Part shown: positions 19,354 to 27,394 of the stretch, in pieces | Layout of the letters: each line of letters begins with the position of its first letter | How positions within the stretch are numbered: position 1 is the first letter of the stretch | NCBI RefSeq assembly: GCF_018100925.1 | Contig: NZ_JAGJEH010000009.1 | Coordinates: 124,001-188,000, forward strand | DNA length: 64,000 nt | Source: Pseudoalteromonas luteoviolacea | GTDB lineage: Bacteria; Pseudomonadota; Gammaproteobacteria; Enterobacterales; Alteromonadaceae | Direction: 5' to 3' | The notes under the pieces: model-generated | Seen by the model: only the letters and a program-made list of their open reading frames with translations | Told to the model about the DNA's origin: nothing | The model's database searches: none | Translations under genes and position numbers: made by a program

Positions 19354-20199
19354 ATGTTTAACTTTAAAAAATCAGTACTACTAATGAGCCTTAGCCTGCT
19401 GAGCAGCGCAACTATTGCCAGTTCACACGACCACGACCCTATCAATGAGGAGCAAGCACTGCGCGCCATCCTACAGTGTATGACTAAAGTTGGTAATACT
19501 TTAGTTATTGATGGCTGCAACTTACATATTTCAAATGGTACAGGTTATACACATAAGAAAAATGGCGTCAGCACAGCCAACGCCGTCGGAAATTTAATTC
19601 TCGGATACAATGCAGTGCGCTATGGAAGTCAAACGCCGCAACTTGACCACAGCGGCTCTCACAACGTGATTTTAGGCGATGGCCACAGCTTTCAATCTAC
19701 TGGCGCACTACTTACGGGACAAAACAACACCGTAACAGGTCAATCTGCCGTGATTGCTGGCGCAAACAACCAGATCAGTGGTAATGCATCGGCAATAATG
19801 TCTGGCAGTAATCACACTGTTGAAGCAAATCATGGCGTCATATTTGGCGGCACTAATCACACCATCTACTCCGATGCAACATGGGCGAGTATTTCGGGTG
19901 GCGAATCAAACAGAGTTTATGCGCCACTGGCAAGCATCGTTGGTGGTCGTCACAATACGGCCTACGGTATCGCCTCTTCTATCAGTGGTGGTCAATTCAA
20001 CCAAACAACCGCTAACGCGCCATATGCAGTTGTCGTAGGCGGAAGTGACAACAAATCAGGCAATGCTGCTGCGGTCGTCTTGGGCGGGCGCTTCAATGAA
20101 GCAAATGGTGAAGCTTCAACAGTTGCAGGCGGGTTCAAACGCGCTACATCTGGCAAGCACGACTACAGAGCGGGAAGTAACTACTTCTCAAATCAATAA
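19354..20199 (+). CDS. Secreted YadA-head-like beta-roll protein 3
   Basis: This is the 281-residue third paralogue: signal peptide (~1-22, cleavage near IAS-S), a His/Asp-rich start to the mature chain (SSHDHDP), the two-Cys module ILQCMTKVGNTLVIDGCNLH, GNLILGYNAV, SHNVILGDGHSF, and beta-roll repeats such as IVGGRHNTAYGIASS and VLGGRFNEANGEAST. It ends in YRAGSNYFSNQ. The protein lacks stalk and anchor. A TTTGGAG site precedes the start, 29 bp after protein 2. A strong terminator follows. The conserved N-terminal module across all three suggests a shared partner or processing step. Confidence 0.75.
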   Translation: MFNFKKSVLLMSLSLLSSATIASSHDHDPINEEQALRAILQCMTKVGNTLVIDGCNLHISNGTGYTHKKNGVSTANAVGNLILGYNAVRYGSQTPQLDHSGSHNVILGDGHSFQSTGALLTGQNNTVTGQSAVIAGANNQISGNASAIMSGSNHTVEANHGVIFGGTNHTIYSDATWASISGGESNRVYAPLASIVGGRHNTAYGIASSISGGQFNQTTANAPYAVVVGGSDNKSGNAAAVVLGGRFNEANGEASTVAGGFKRATSGKHDYRAGSNYFSNQ

Positions 20200-20229
20200 G
20201 TTTATTAGGCACAATCTATATCATTGTTC

Positions 20230-20268
20230 GGTCTAAGCCATCCCTAAAGATGGCTTATTTTTTAGACC
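20230..20268 (+). terminator. Terminator of the YadA-head trio
   Basis: A perfect AAGCCATC / GATGGCTT stem (20235-20242, 20249-20256) is followed by ATTTTTT, with a further outer GGTCTAA / TTAGACC pairing. Confidence 0.9.
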
Positions 20269-20275
20269 ACTCAAA

Positions 20276-21358
20276 TTATTCAACTAAAAGATGGCTAAGC
20301 TCACGACGGTACCCACTGCCCTTGTCATCATCAAACAAACCGCACTTTTCTTTGCGAAATTGACTCGGCGTTAACCCAGTATAGGATTTGAACAACTTAT
20401 TAAACGTGGACTTGCTATTAAATCCCGCATCAAAGGCCACAGCTAGAACCTTATGCTGCGTATTACACAGCAGCAACTTTGCTTCATCAACGCGATATCG
20501 GTTTACAAAGTCATAAAAATTCATCTTGAGGTGCATATTGAGTGTATTGGACACCTCAGCAGTCGTGGCATCAATATGTTCCGCTAGTTCCGAAATACTT
20601 AACTGAGGGTTTAAAAACAGCTTGTCAGTTCGCATCGACAGTTTTAACTGATGAACTATTTGCTCATTTTGATGTGAGTTTATTGCCTGTGCCTTCGCTA
20701 TCGGCTCTGCCAATACGCCTTGTACATAAAGTGGTTTTATTTGATTGAAGTAAGACAAATAAAACAACCAAAAACTCATAGGAATATAGCTGGCAAGTGT
20801 GATCAGCTTGCTAATAGGTATGGAAAAAATATCATTTACAGATAGTAATAATAACGTAAACACCCAACATATCAGCTGAAAACGGGCCATAAAAACTAAC
20901 CAAGCATAATTATCATATTGGCGACCCGTTCCTGAAAAAGATATTTTTGTTTTATGAGAATTCAGGTAACGCAATATATACACGGCATAAGATAACGCAC
21001 ATATCACACCAAAGCAGAATTCCCAGGTCATGCTAAACAGGTAACTTGCAAAAACAGGCAATAGGTGAAAAACATCTTCGAAAGAGACTTTTCTAGCTTC
21101 TATATGAAAGCGCACATAGAAATAAAAAACTAGCCCATAGAAGGGGTCAAAAGATACATAGTTCTCATAAGTCATGAAATCGGTCATGACGAAAGCGACT
21201 TGCGCTAGCTCCGCCATAAATAACATTATCCATATGCTCAAAAGGCTGCATGCGAGCGTTTTCGTTTTAGAAAGCAGAAGTAACAAACACAATATACCCG
21301 CCAAAGCCAAACTTAAAATATAAAAGTTTCTTATCACATCAGTGAGTAGCTCAAACAT
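20276..21358 (-). CDS. Membrane-bound AraC family regulator
   Basis: This 360-residue protein has six or more hydrophobic segments in residues ~5-235, followed by a C-terminal AraC/XylS DNA-binding domain (~255-345: SISELAEHIDATTAEVSN, then VAFDAGFNSKSTFNKLFKSYTGLTPSQFRK). Such proteins sense at the membrane and bind DNA directly. ATG 21358 is chosen because AAGGAAAATCAAC precedes it; the frame could extend to 21409 without a good ribosome site. It is convergent with the YadA-head trio and divergent from the receiver-domain gene, with a perfect 16-bp inverted repeat between them that could be its site. Confidence 0.88.
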   Translation of the reverse strand: MFELLTDVIRNFYILSLALAGILCLLLLLSKTKTLACSLLSIWIMLFMAELAQVAFVMTDFMTYENYVSFDPFYGLVFYFYVRFHIEARKVSFEDVFHLLPVFASYLFSMTWEFCFGVICALSYAVYILRYLNSHKTKISFSGTGRQYDNYAWLVFMARFQLICWVFTLLLLSVNDIFSIPISKLITLASYIPMSFWLFYLSYFNQIKPLYVQGVLAEPIAKAQAINSHQNEQIVHQLKLSMRTDKLFLNPQLSISELAEHIDATTAEVSNTLNMHLKMNFYDFVNRYRVDEAKLLLCNTQHKVLAVAFDAGFNSKSTFNKLFKSYTGLTPSQFRKEKCGLFDDDKGSGYRRELSHLLVE

Positions 21359-21464
21359 GTTGATTTTCCTTATTTTAATTTGCGCTATCATGCAGACCGT
21401 GAAAAACACACAAATGTTACAAATAAAACCAACTTATTTAACAAGGAAAATGACCTGTAGACTT

Positions 21465-21504
21465 AAACGCAATATTTTAGCGTCTAAACTAAAATATTGC
21501 GTTT
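21465..21504. promoter_or_regulatory. Perfect 16-bp inverted repeat between divergent regulators
   Basis: AAACGCAATATTTTAG (21465-21480) is repeated exactly in inverted form at 21489-21504 with an 8-nt spacer. It is 65 bp from the receiver gene start and 107 bp from the AraC gene start. There is no T run on either strand, so an operator or RNA hairpin is likelier than a terminator. Confidence 0.6.
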
Positions 21505-21568
21505 GGCGTATTGACGCACATACTTACATATCAAGACTTAACGAAACGATGCCGATAGGCAGACCACC

Positions 21569-22552
21569 ATGAAAAAATTCTCTGTGCTCCTAGTCGAAGA
21601 TAATCATGTCTACGCAAAGCTAATACAACTGTTAGGTAGCGATAAAGCACAATTTACTTGGTGTAAAAACCTACAGGCCGCTAATGAGGCCATTAAAACA
21701 CAGCAGTTCGACATCTACCTACTCGATCTTTATTTACCAGATGGCGACAGCATTGAGTTTTGTCGATGTATAAATACCCCGAAAAAGGAAGACACTATCA
21801 CAGTGTTCATTAGTGGAGAAACAGATTTGGAGTGGCGACTTCGTGCCTTTGAGGCTGGCGCAGAGAATTATATTCAAAAAGACATTTCAAAAGAGCTGTT
21901 AAAACTAAAGCTGGATAGCTTACTGGATTATCAAGCTAATCGTCTACTCGCACTAAAACACGCGAAAAACGATTCTAAAGTTCAAACTGATAGAACATTT
22001 AGAACGCAGTTAGATCACAATGCCCTTATTCACTTCTATCGTCAATGTCTCAATCTCAATGATATCAGCAAATTTTCTGGCTATTTATCCTCATTAATGG
22101 AAAGTTGGGAACTAGACTACATTGCGCGTCTGAAGCTAACCGACGGAACTGAGTATCACTTTAAAAATAATGATGAAGCAATTTGTGATATGGAGCTTGA
22201 GCTATTTAACGATTTAGAAGTAAACAGCGCCAATGTTCAATCATTTGGTCAATCTACATTTTTTAAATATCAGCAAGCGGAGCTTATTGTTAAAAATATG
22301 CCTACTGATAGCTATAGTAAAGGGTCTTTGGTCGATATATTTCACTATGTTGTTGAAGCTATTGATATTCGATTAAATGAAATAGCTAAACTACAACATA
22401 TGGACTCAATCATTCAAGAAATAAAAGAGCATTTAAAAGAACGAGAAGATGACAAAAGCCTTAGTTTGCTGAATGAGTTGGTTGACGATCTCGAATCTAT
22501 CACAGTTGAAAAAGATTTGTCTGATGATAATGATGACATGGTATTTTTCTAA
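21569..22552 (+). CDS. Receiver-domain protein with unrecognised output domain
   Basis: This 327-residue cytoplasmic protein has a canonical receiver domain in residues ~4-120: acidic pair E10/D11, phospho-acceptor D53 (YLLDLYLPDG), S82 and K104. The remaining ~200 residues contain no helix-turn-helix, GGDEF, EAL or kinase motif that I recognise. They are helical and acidic, ending in DDNDDMVFF. No cognate kinase is adjacent. It could act through protein-protein contacts or phosphotransfer. It is divergent from the membrane AraC regulator. Confidence 0.8.
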   Translation: MKKFSVLLVEDNHVYAKLIQLLGSDKAQFTWCKNLQAANEAIKTQQFDIYLLDLYLPDGDSIEFCRCINTPKKEDTITVFISGETDLEWRLRAFEAGAENYIQKDISKELLKLKLDSLLDYQANRLLALKHAKNDSKVQTDRTFRTQLDHNALIHFYRQCLNLNDISKFSGYLSSLMESWELDYIARLKLTDGTEYHFKNNDEAICDMELELFNDLEVNSANVQSFGQSTFFKYQQAELIVKNMPTDSYSKGSLVDIFHYVVEAIDIRLNEIAKLQHMDSIIQEIKEHLKEREDDKSLSLLNELVDDLESITVEKDLSDDNDDMVFF

Positions 22553-22634
22553 CAATTAAGAACCAGTATAAATCAATTATTAAAAAGCATTTAAAATATA
22601 AAAACCAACAAGCAATTTAAAATATAAAGAACAA

Positions 22635-22668
22635 AAAAACAGCACTATAAAGCACTGTTTTTATTCTA
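22635..22668. terminator. Probable bidirectional terminator
   Basis: AAAAACAG (22635-22642) pairs with CTGTTTTT (22655-22662). It is A-rich on one side and T-rich on the other, and lies between the convergent receiver gene and the next minus-strand gene. Confidence 0.65.
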
Positions 22669-22703
22669 TAAATTAAACAAATAAGTCTATGTATTTAACT
22701 CAA

Positions 22704-23156
22704 TTAAAATTGTTCTGAACTTGCGTTTAATTGCTCTTCAGTTACATCATGTGTGAACGGCGTGATCACAGGACCGCTGCCATACCAAAACATGCCGTAT
22801 GCACAAGAGTTTAAGTTTTCCCATGTACCATCTTTGTAGAGAACACGTGTTGCGCATGCTTCTGCACTGCCACTTGGCTCTCTTGTGCTATTGCTAAATA
22901 CACAGTATTGCCCTTTTCTGCAATCCCAACGGCCAGAAGTACCACTATAATTCCACGTTACTTCTGCGATTGGCTTACTCGACGTAAGCCTAAATATGAC
23001 CTCGGTCGCAGGTGAGCTAGCTTGGCTAGAGCAAAACTGAGGCGTAAACTCTTGAGGTGTAGGTGTACCACTTATCAAACATTCAACCACAGCGGCTTGT
23101 GCTGATACACTTGCCATACCCAAACCCAATGCTGCAAGTAAAGTAAGTTTTTTCAT
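22704..23156 (-). CDS. Small Cys-rich exported protein
   Basis: This 150-residue protein has a clear signal peptide (MKKLTLLAALGLG ... AQA). The mature part of ~128 residues has six Cys, consistent with three disulfides, and a Trp/Gly-rich C-terminal half (TWNYSGTSGRWDCRKGQYC, SCAYGMFWYGSGP). ATG 23156 is preferred to 23168 because it gives the ideal signal peptide. No family recognised. It is probably periplasmic or secreted and belongs to the block of secreted proteins. Confidence 0.65.
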   Translation of the reverse strand: MKKLTLLAALGLGMASVSAQAAVVECLISGTPTPQEFTPQFCSSQASSPATEVIFRLTSSKPIAEVTWNYSGTSGRWDCRKGQYCVFSNSTREPSGSAEACATRVLYKDGTWENLNSCAYGMFWYGSGPVITPFTHDVTEEQLNASSEQF

Positions 23157-23813
23157 TTTATATATCATCCTTTAATATTTTTAATTCATTATTTTTATTT
23201 AAAGATTAAAAGGCATAGCAAATTTAAATAACACCACCCCTAAAGTGGCCGCATGATTTAATGCAGCTAGGCTGGAGTTGAACAACAAAATTTAAACAGT
23301 GCTATAAAACTTAATTTTAACCACCCCATTGCTACTCCATTATACCTTTTACAGTGCGCAGCAATAGTGGCGAAAATAAAATGCCAGCTCCCTCACACAA
23401 AAGTCAACCAAAGTAATAATGAATTGAAAAATATAAGGTTTGAAAATCCACAATCATTTCATATGCAGTTGATTTTTTTAGAAAATAAACATAAGAAAAA
23501 AGCAAAAATTAATTTAATAAGGTTATGAAGGGATAATCCCAATTTCCACAAAATACAAGATTGAATCGAGGCTGTATCACTATAATATTATTGGTTATAT
23601 AAAAACTATTTTCGAATAGCTGTTCAGTGCAGCGAAATAACTGCGATCTACACGATGTAAAGTGGGCGGTCTAAGCTCCACTTAATGAAGTTGCAAATTG
23701 CTCGACTAAGATAGGCTCAACTTTGACGAGAGTAGAAAAAGACAATTCAGGCCTATTTCGAATAGCTTAACGACTTTTGATCGATAAGCTATTTTGCAGT
23801 TTAGGACAATGAT
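23157..23813. other. 657-bp stretch without a recognisable gene
   Basis: This AT-rich region has no frame longer than about 20 codons with a ribosome site on either strand. It contains two copies of TTTCGAATAGCT (around 23610 and 23757) and a short AAGTGG/CCACTT inverted pair around 23660-23681. It probably carries the promoter of the 23156 gene at one end and the 3' side of the next gene at the other. It may be decayed coding DNA. Confidence 0.5.
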
Positions 23814-24698
23814 TTAGAGTGTTTTTTGACTGACCAGCGTACCAGAATACAACTCGCGCACTTCCAAGATATGCTGATTTGACGTGTTACTTTTCAAAAG
23901 AACAGATATATTAGGCACAGTGCTGTCAAGGCTGGGCTTGACTGGTGAGACACTGATAGGCTGATAATCCTTAGAAGCGAACTCTACTTTCGACAAAGTG
24001 TCATGAGTTATTGAATCTTTGACAACAACTTGTACGGTACCTGAGTTGCGCTTTCTCAGCAAAAGTAGTTCATCAGCCCCATTCTCATTAAGATCCGAAA
24101 TCGACTCATGATCAACATAAATCGCATTATTCTCGTTGATTTTAACTTCCAACCCGGTGCTACCGTAGCTCCAGCCACCGTATACCACAAAATCAACAGT
24201 GTCACCTTGTTGCAATGCTAAATCATCAAATGAAAATGCCCCGGCATTTGCTTTTGACCACACCGAACTACCATTCACTCTAATTGCTACGGTCATAGAG
24301 CCTGAATCTCCAGCTAGAAATGCACCATCAATTGCATAGTCAGCTCCCGCTGGAGATGTAAATCGCGCGACGGCAACTTCACCTTTTGGCCCAGGGTGCA
24401 AAGATAGAGATTGAGGCGCAATACCGTACTTTACGACATTAGAATAATTGAACCCCACATTGGGTGTGTAACCCCTATCAATTGCGTCATCAAACCAATG
24501 ATGAATTTGTCCTGTATCTACCTGATTGGGATACAAAGTAAATGACGAAAAATCTTTAGGCTGCCAACCGAAGGTCCATACACTGTTGTACGGCGATGCA
24601 TAGTTAAAGTCCTTTGTAATATCATACTCTTCAGAAAATGAAGCATTGCTGTAGGCAAGTGTCGACAGAAGTAGCGACGATAATAAAGCGTTTTTCAA
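23814..24698 (-). CDS. Secreted protein with jelly-roll-like domain
   Basis: This 294-residue exported protein has a signal peptide (~1-22) and a domain over ~25-195 with the pattern SPYNSVWTFGWQP, LSLHPGPKGEVAVARFTSPA and GDTVDFVVYGGW. This is seen in many secreted proteins of environmental bacteria and resembles carbohydrate-binding jelly rolls. The C-terminal ~90 residues contain ISDLNENGADELLLLRKR ... VVVKDS, an FG-GAP/dockerin-like Asp-rich repeat that may bind calcium. The start is TTG at 24698, behind AGGGAT. No enzyme motif was seen. Function unknown. Confidence 0.65.
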   Translation of the reverse strand: MKNALLSSLLLSTLAYSNASFSEEYDITKDFNYASPYNSVWTFGWQPKDFSSFTLYPNQVDTGQIHHWFDDAIDRGYTPNVGFNYSNVVKYGIAPQSLSLHPGPKGEVAVARFTSPAGADYAIDGAFLAGDSGSMTVAIRVNGSSVWSKANAGAFSFDDLALQQGDTVDFVVYGGWSYGSTGLEVKINENNAIYVDHESISDLNENGADELLLLRKRNSGTVQVVVKDSITHDTLSKVEFASKDYQPISVSPVKPSLDSTVPNISVLLKSNTSNQHILEVRELYSGTLVSQKTL

Positions 24699-24829
24699 AA
24701 TTTTAAATCCCTATTTTAATAGAATAATGTAAATTCTACCGCCTAGAGATATTAAGTTATTAATTTTAAATAACTTATGTAGACAGCAACGGCATAACCG
24801 CACAACCAGCCAAGCTCGACACCCGTAAT

Positions 24830-24848
24830 GAGAACGGTTATCATTATA
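24830..24848 (+). promoter_or_regulatory. Candidate Fur box
   Basis: The 19 bases starting GAGAACGG and ending TATCATTATA match 14 of 19 positions of the Fur consensus, with an intact right half. It lies 54 bp upstream of the ChaN-like gene, which fits iron control. Confidence 0.6.
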
Positions 24849-24902
24849 ATGGAGTTCAATTGAATATTGGTTTCAAGAGTTTATTAGAATATCGGAATTT
24901 TC

Positions 24903-25901
24903 ATGATACAAACAATGCACTTAAAAGCAGCACTATTGCTATCCACTTCAACGTTTTTGATGCAAGGTTGCGTTACCACGAACCAAGATAAAACGCTCTC
25001 ACACAGCATTGTCACGCTGCACGACTACACTTTATATGATGCAAATAAAAAGCAGCAAATCGATATTAAAAAGCTCGTATCACACCTAAACAACGCGGAC
25101 GTTATCTTTGTGGGCGAATATCACACCCACAGTGCTTCTCACCGCCTTCAAGCCAATATACTGCCCTTGATATATCGCCAAAATCCAAACTTAACACTGA
25201 GTTTTGAGCAGTTCACACGCGATAAACAATATGTGCTGGAGCAGTACATAAAAAATGAAATTGGAGAGCAGACTCTGATAAAACAAGCCAATGCGTGGGA
25301 TAACTACCAAAGTGACTATCGGCCCTTGGTTGAATTCGCCAAACAATACAAACTGACCACTGTCGCAGCCAATACGCCATTGAGCGTCGTGCGTTGCGTC
25401 GCGCGCAAAGGGCCGGAATATATAAATACCTTTGATAAACAGCACCAAAACTGGGTTGCAAAAGATATCACCACCAGCTCACAGGCATATCAAGACAAGT
25501 TTATTGAGGCAATGAGTCATCATGCTCCAAAAACAAATAAAAAGTCAGGTCCGATAAAGCTAAGTAATAGTTTTTACGCCCAACTAGCTCGCGATAATAC
25601 AATGGCAGAGTCTATTTACAAGGCACTCAAATCAAACCCAGCAAACCAAGTTGTTCATTTTAATGGTGCATTTCATAGTAATTATCATCTTGGTACCGTT
25701 GATGCGTTGAAACGACTGGATCCGCAACTCAAGGTTGCTGTGATCAGCCCACAATTTATCGATGATGCAATTGATTGGAACACGGGTGATTTTATATACA
25801 CGATACAAGCACTTCCTGAGCGTTACGTAAAAAAAGAAAACTTGAACAAAGCTATCAAAGAAATGATGAAAAAGCGTAAAGAAACGCAATGTGAGCTGTA
25901 A
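24903..25901 (+). CDS. ChaN family lipoprotein, probable haem/iron uptake
   Basis: This 332-residue lipoprotein has lipobox LMQGC (Cys ~23) and a ChaN domain: ADVIFVGEYHTHSASHRLQANIL, SFEQFTRDKQ, and a later VVHFNGAFHSNYHLG motif. Campylobacter ChaR-type ChaN binds haem at the outer membrane. The candidate Fur box upstream supports an iron-acquisition role. A second ATG at 24915 would give a shorter signal and is an alternative start. No haem receptor or transporter is adjacent, so it is a lone unit here. Confidence 0.85.
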   Translation: MIQTMHLKAALLLSTSTFLMQGCVTTNQDKTLSHSIVTLHDYTLYDANKKQQIDIKKLVSHLNNADVIFVGEYHTHSASHRLQANILPLIYRQNPNLTLSFEQFTRDKQYVLEQYIKNEIGEQTLIKQANAWDNYQSDYRPLVEFAKQYKLTTVAANTPLSVVRCVARKGPEYINTFDKQHQNWVAKDITTSSQAYQDKFIEAMSHHAPKTNKKSGPIKLSNSFYAQLARDNTMAESIYKALKSNPANQVVHFNGAFHSNYHLGTVDALKRLDPQLKVAVISPQFIDDAIDWNTGDFIYTIQALPERYVKKENLNKAIKEMMKKRKETQCEL

Positions 25902-25998
25902 TCAAAAATGTATAAAGTGTGTTGCCTCCTGTGATTGGCTAAACTCTTTCAGCCCTTACGTCTTATTTAGTATGTTCAGCCACCGAACTGCAAGATTA

Positions 25999-26034
25999 CT
26001 TTCTTAATGACAGATTAATCTGTCATTAAGAAAG
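25999..26034. promoter_or_regulatory. Perfect 36-bp palindrome
   Basis: CTTTCTTAATGACAGATT (25999-26016) is followed directly by its exact reverse complement (26017-26034), with no spacer. It lies 47 bp before the next lipoprotein gene and 97 bp after chaN. It is not followed by a T run. It may be an operator, a cruciform or a strong RNA hairpin. Confidence 0.7.
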
Positions 26035-26081
26035 CTGCCGACATAATGTGAGGAGATTATAAATTAAAATTATGGAAAACA

Positions 26082-26783
26082 ATGAAATATATAGCTCTTG
26101 TTCTGGGTGCATTACTTGCGTCAGGTTGCTCTACATCCTCTACACACAGGCCATCAGACTATCAGGTGGAAACCAATGCGCCACAATCAACTGTGAGCTT
26201 GTTTCCGAATGACGGCCCCAGTATGAGCGATGCTCAAATCAAAAATGCCCTTGCCCATCAAATTTCATTGCCTCAAATTAATCGCATCGCCATTGTTAAT
26301 TTATCGACCAAAAATAATTCACGAATGAACTCACAAGAATTCGTACAAATAGACAATGAAATGATTACGCACTTTATTGATAAGCTCAAAAGCTCACATA
26401 GGATTTACGACGCTTCTTTTCTACCGACATTATTGTTACCACAACAAAAAACCGTTCCCTTTTTACGAGAAGCAGCAGCACGCTATCAAGCGGACCTTAT
26501 CTTAGTTTACAAAAATGGATGTGATAACTTTAAACAGCTAAGACTTTTTGAACAAGATCGAGTGCGCTCATATTGCTCTACTGAAGCTGTGCTGATAGAC
26601 ACAAGAACTGGAATTGTGCCATTTACACTCACTGCAACCAAACAATATACTGTAAATAGAGATGCTAAAGAGTTAAATTTCAACGAGACATTGAGAAAAG
26701 CAGAACTAAAAGCAATTAACGCTGGTTTAAGTGAAGTTGCAACAAGACTAACATCACATATTGAAGCCACACCAAAACTTTAA
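26082..26783 (+). CDS. Hypothetical lipoprotein
   Basis: This 233-residue lipoprotein has lipobox LASGC (Cys16). The mature part contains INRIAIVNLST, a region ~60-130 that resembles the nucleotide-free alpha/beta domains of CsgG-like and other outer-membrane lipoproteins, and YQADLILVYKNGCDNF. No specific family is claimed. Transcription probably starts near the 36-bp palindrome upstream. A small GGCACAA/TTGTGCC hairpin follows the stop. Confidence 0.65.
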   Translation: MKYIALVLGALLASGCSTSSTHRPSDYQVETNAPQSTVSLFPNDGPSMSDAQIKNALAHQISLPQINRIAIVNLSTKNNSRMNSQEFVQIDNEMITHFIDKLKSSHRIYDASFLPTLLLPQQKTVPFLREAAARYQADLILVYKNGCDNFKQLRLFEQDRVRSYCSTEAVLIDTRTGIVPFTLTATKQYTVNRDAKELNFNETLRKAELKAINAGLSEVATRLTSHIEATPKL

Positions 26784-26804
26784 GCAGCACCTATTAGAGC
26801 CAAT

Positions 26805-26825
26805 GGCACAAACATACATTGTGCC
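26805..26825. terminator. Small hairpin after lipoprotein gene
   Basis: GGCACAA / TTGTGCC, a perfect 7-bp stem with a 7-nt loop, lies 21 bp past the stop. There is no T run, so termination is uncertain. Confidence 0.4.
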
Positions 26826-26979
26826 GTCAATCCATCTATTAAAAGTCAGCCAAGATTGACCAATGTACTTTTAGCACTTCACAGGCAGAGCCAAAAAAAT
26901 TTAACTCTATCTAGTTTAGGGGCGACGTGAATAATGTTGACGTTCTGCTGGTATTGTTGCTTGAAAGTACAGTTACTTT

Positions 26980-27327
26980 TTAACTCTGAATAACCGAAAA
27001 GATATTTCCACTGTTGTCACTTATGTGAGTCATTATACCGCCCCAGCTTTGTTTTTCTGGCTCGTTAGAGAACGATACACCTCGCTTAGAAGCCTCTCTA
27101 TAGAAGGTATCTATGTTTTCGACTGCAAGACTAAAGCCAAGATATCGTCCACATTCAAACTCGCCTTGTTCTTCTGGCTCCAAAATTAACTGAACGTTTT
27201 GCAGTTGCATGCCAACAAAACCTTCAGATGGCGATCCGAATAACACGGTTAACCGTAATTTATCGGCATAAAAAGCATATGCATCATTGAGGTTTTTACA
27301 GGGTATTCGAATTGCTGCAAGCTTCAT
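26980..27327 (-). CDS. VOC family (glyoxalase/bleomycin-resistance fold) protein
   Basis: This 115-residue single-domain vicinal oxygen chelate protein reads AAIRIPCKNLNDAYAFYADKLRL at the start, QLILEPEE in the middle and THISDNSGNIFSVIQ at the end, with the Asp-Asn-Gly pattern of the second beta-alpha module. The usual metal ligands are only partly present, so it may not be an enzyme. The substrate is unknown. It stands alone on the minus strand before the efflux cluster. Confidence 0.8.
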   Translation of the reverse strand: MKLAAIRIPCKNLNDAYAFYADKLRLTVLFGSPSEGFVGMQLQNVQLILEPEEQGEFECGRYLGFSLAVENIDTFYREASKRGVSFSNEPEKQSWGGIMTHISDNSGNIFSVIQS

Positions 27328-27394
27328 TTTTGCTCCTACTGGCCAAGTTATATCAATATCTAGCTCTAGGCCAAATACGCGGTTCTATATACTA

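Noticed and set aside
17647..20199. Complete trimeric autotransporter adhesins
   Set aside because: No stalk or C-terminal membrane anchor is present in any of the three.
23641..23700. Integron attC-like site at the AAGTGG/CCACTT pair
   Set aside because: It lacks the conserved core ends and there is no integrase or cassette array.
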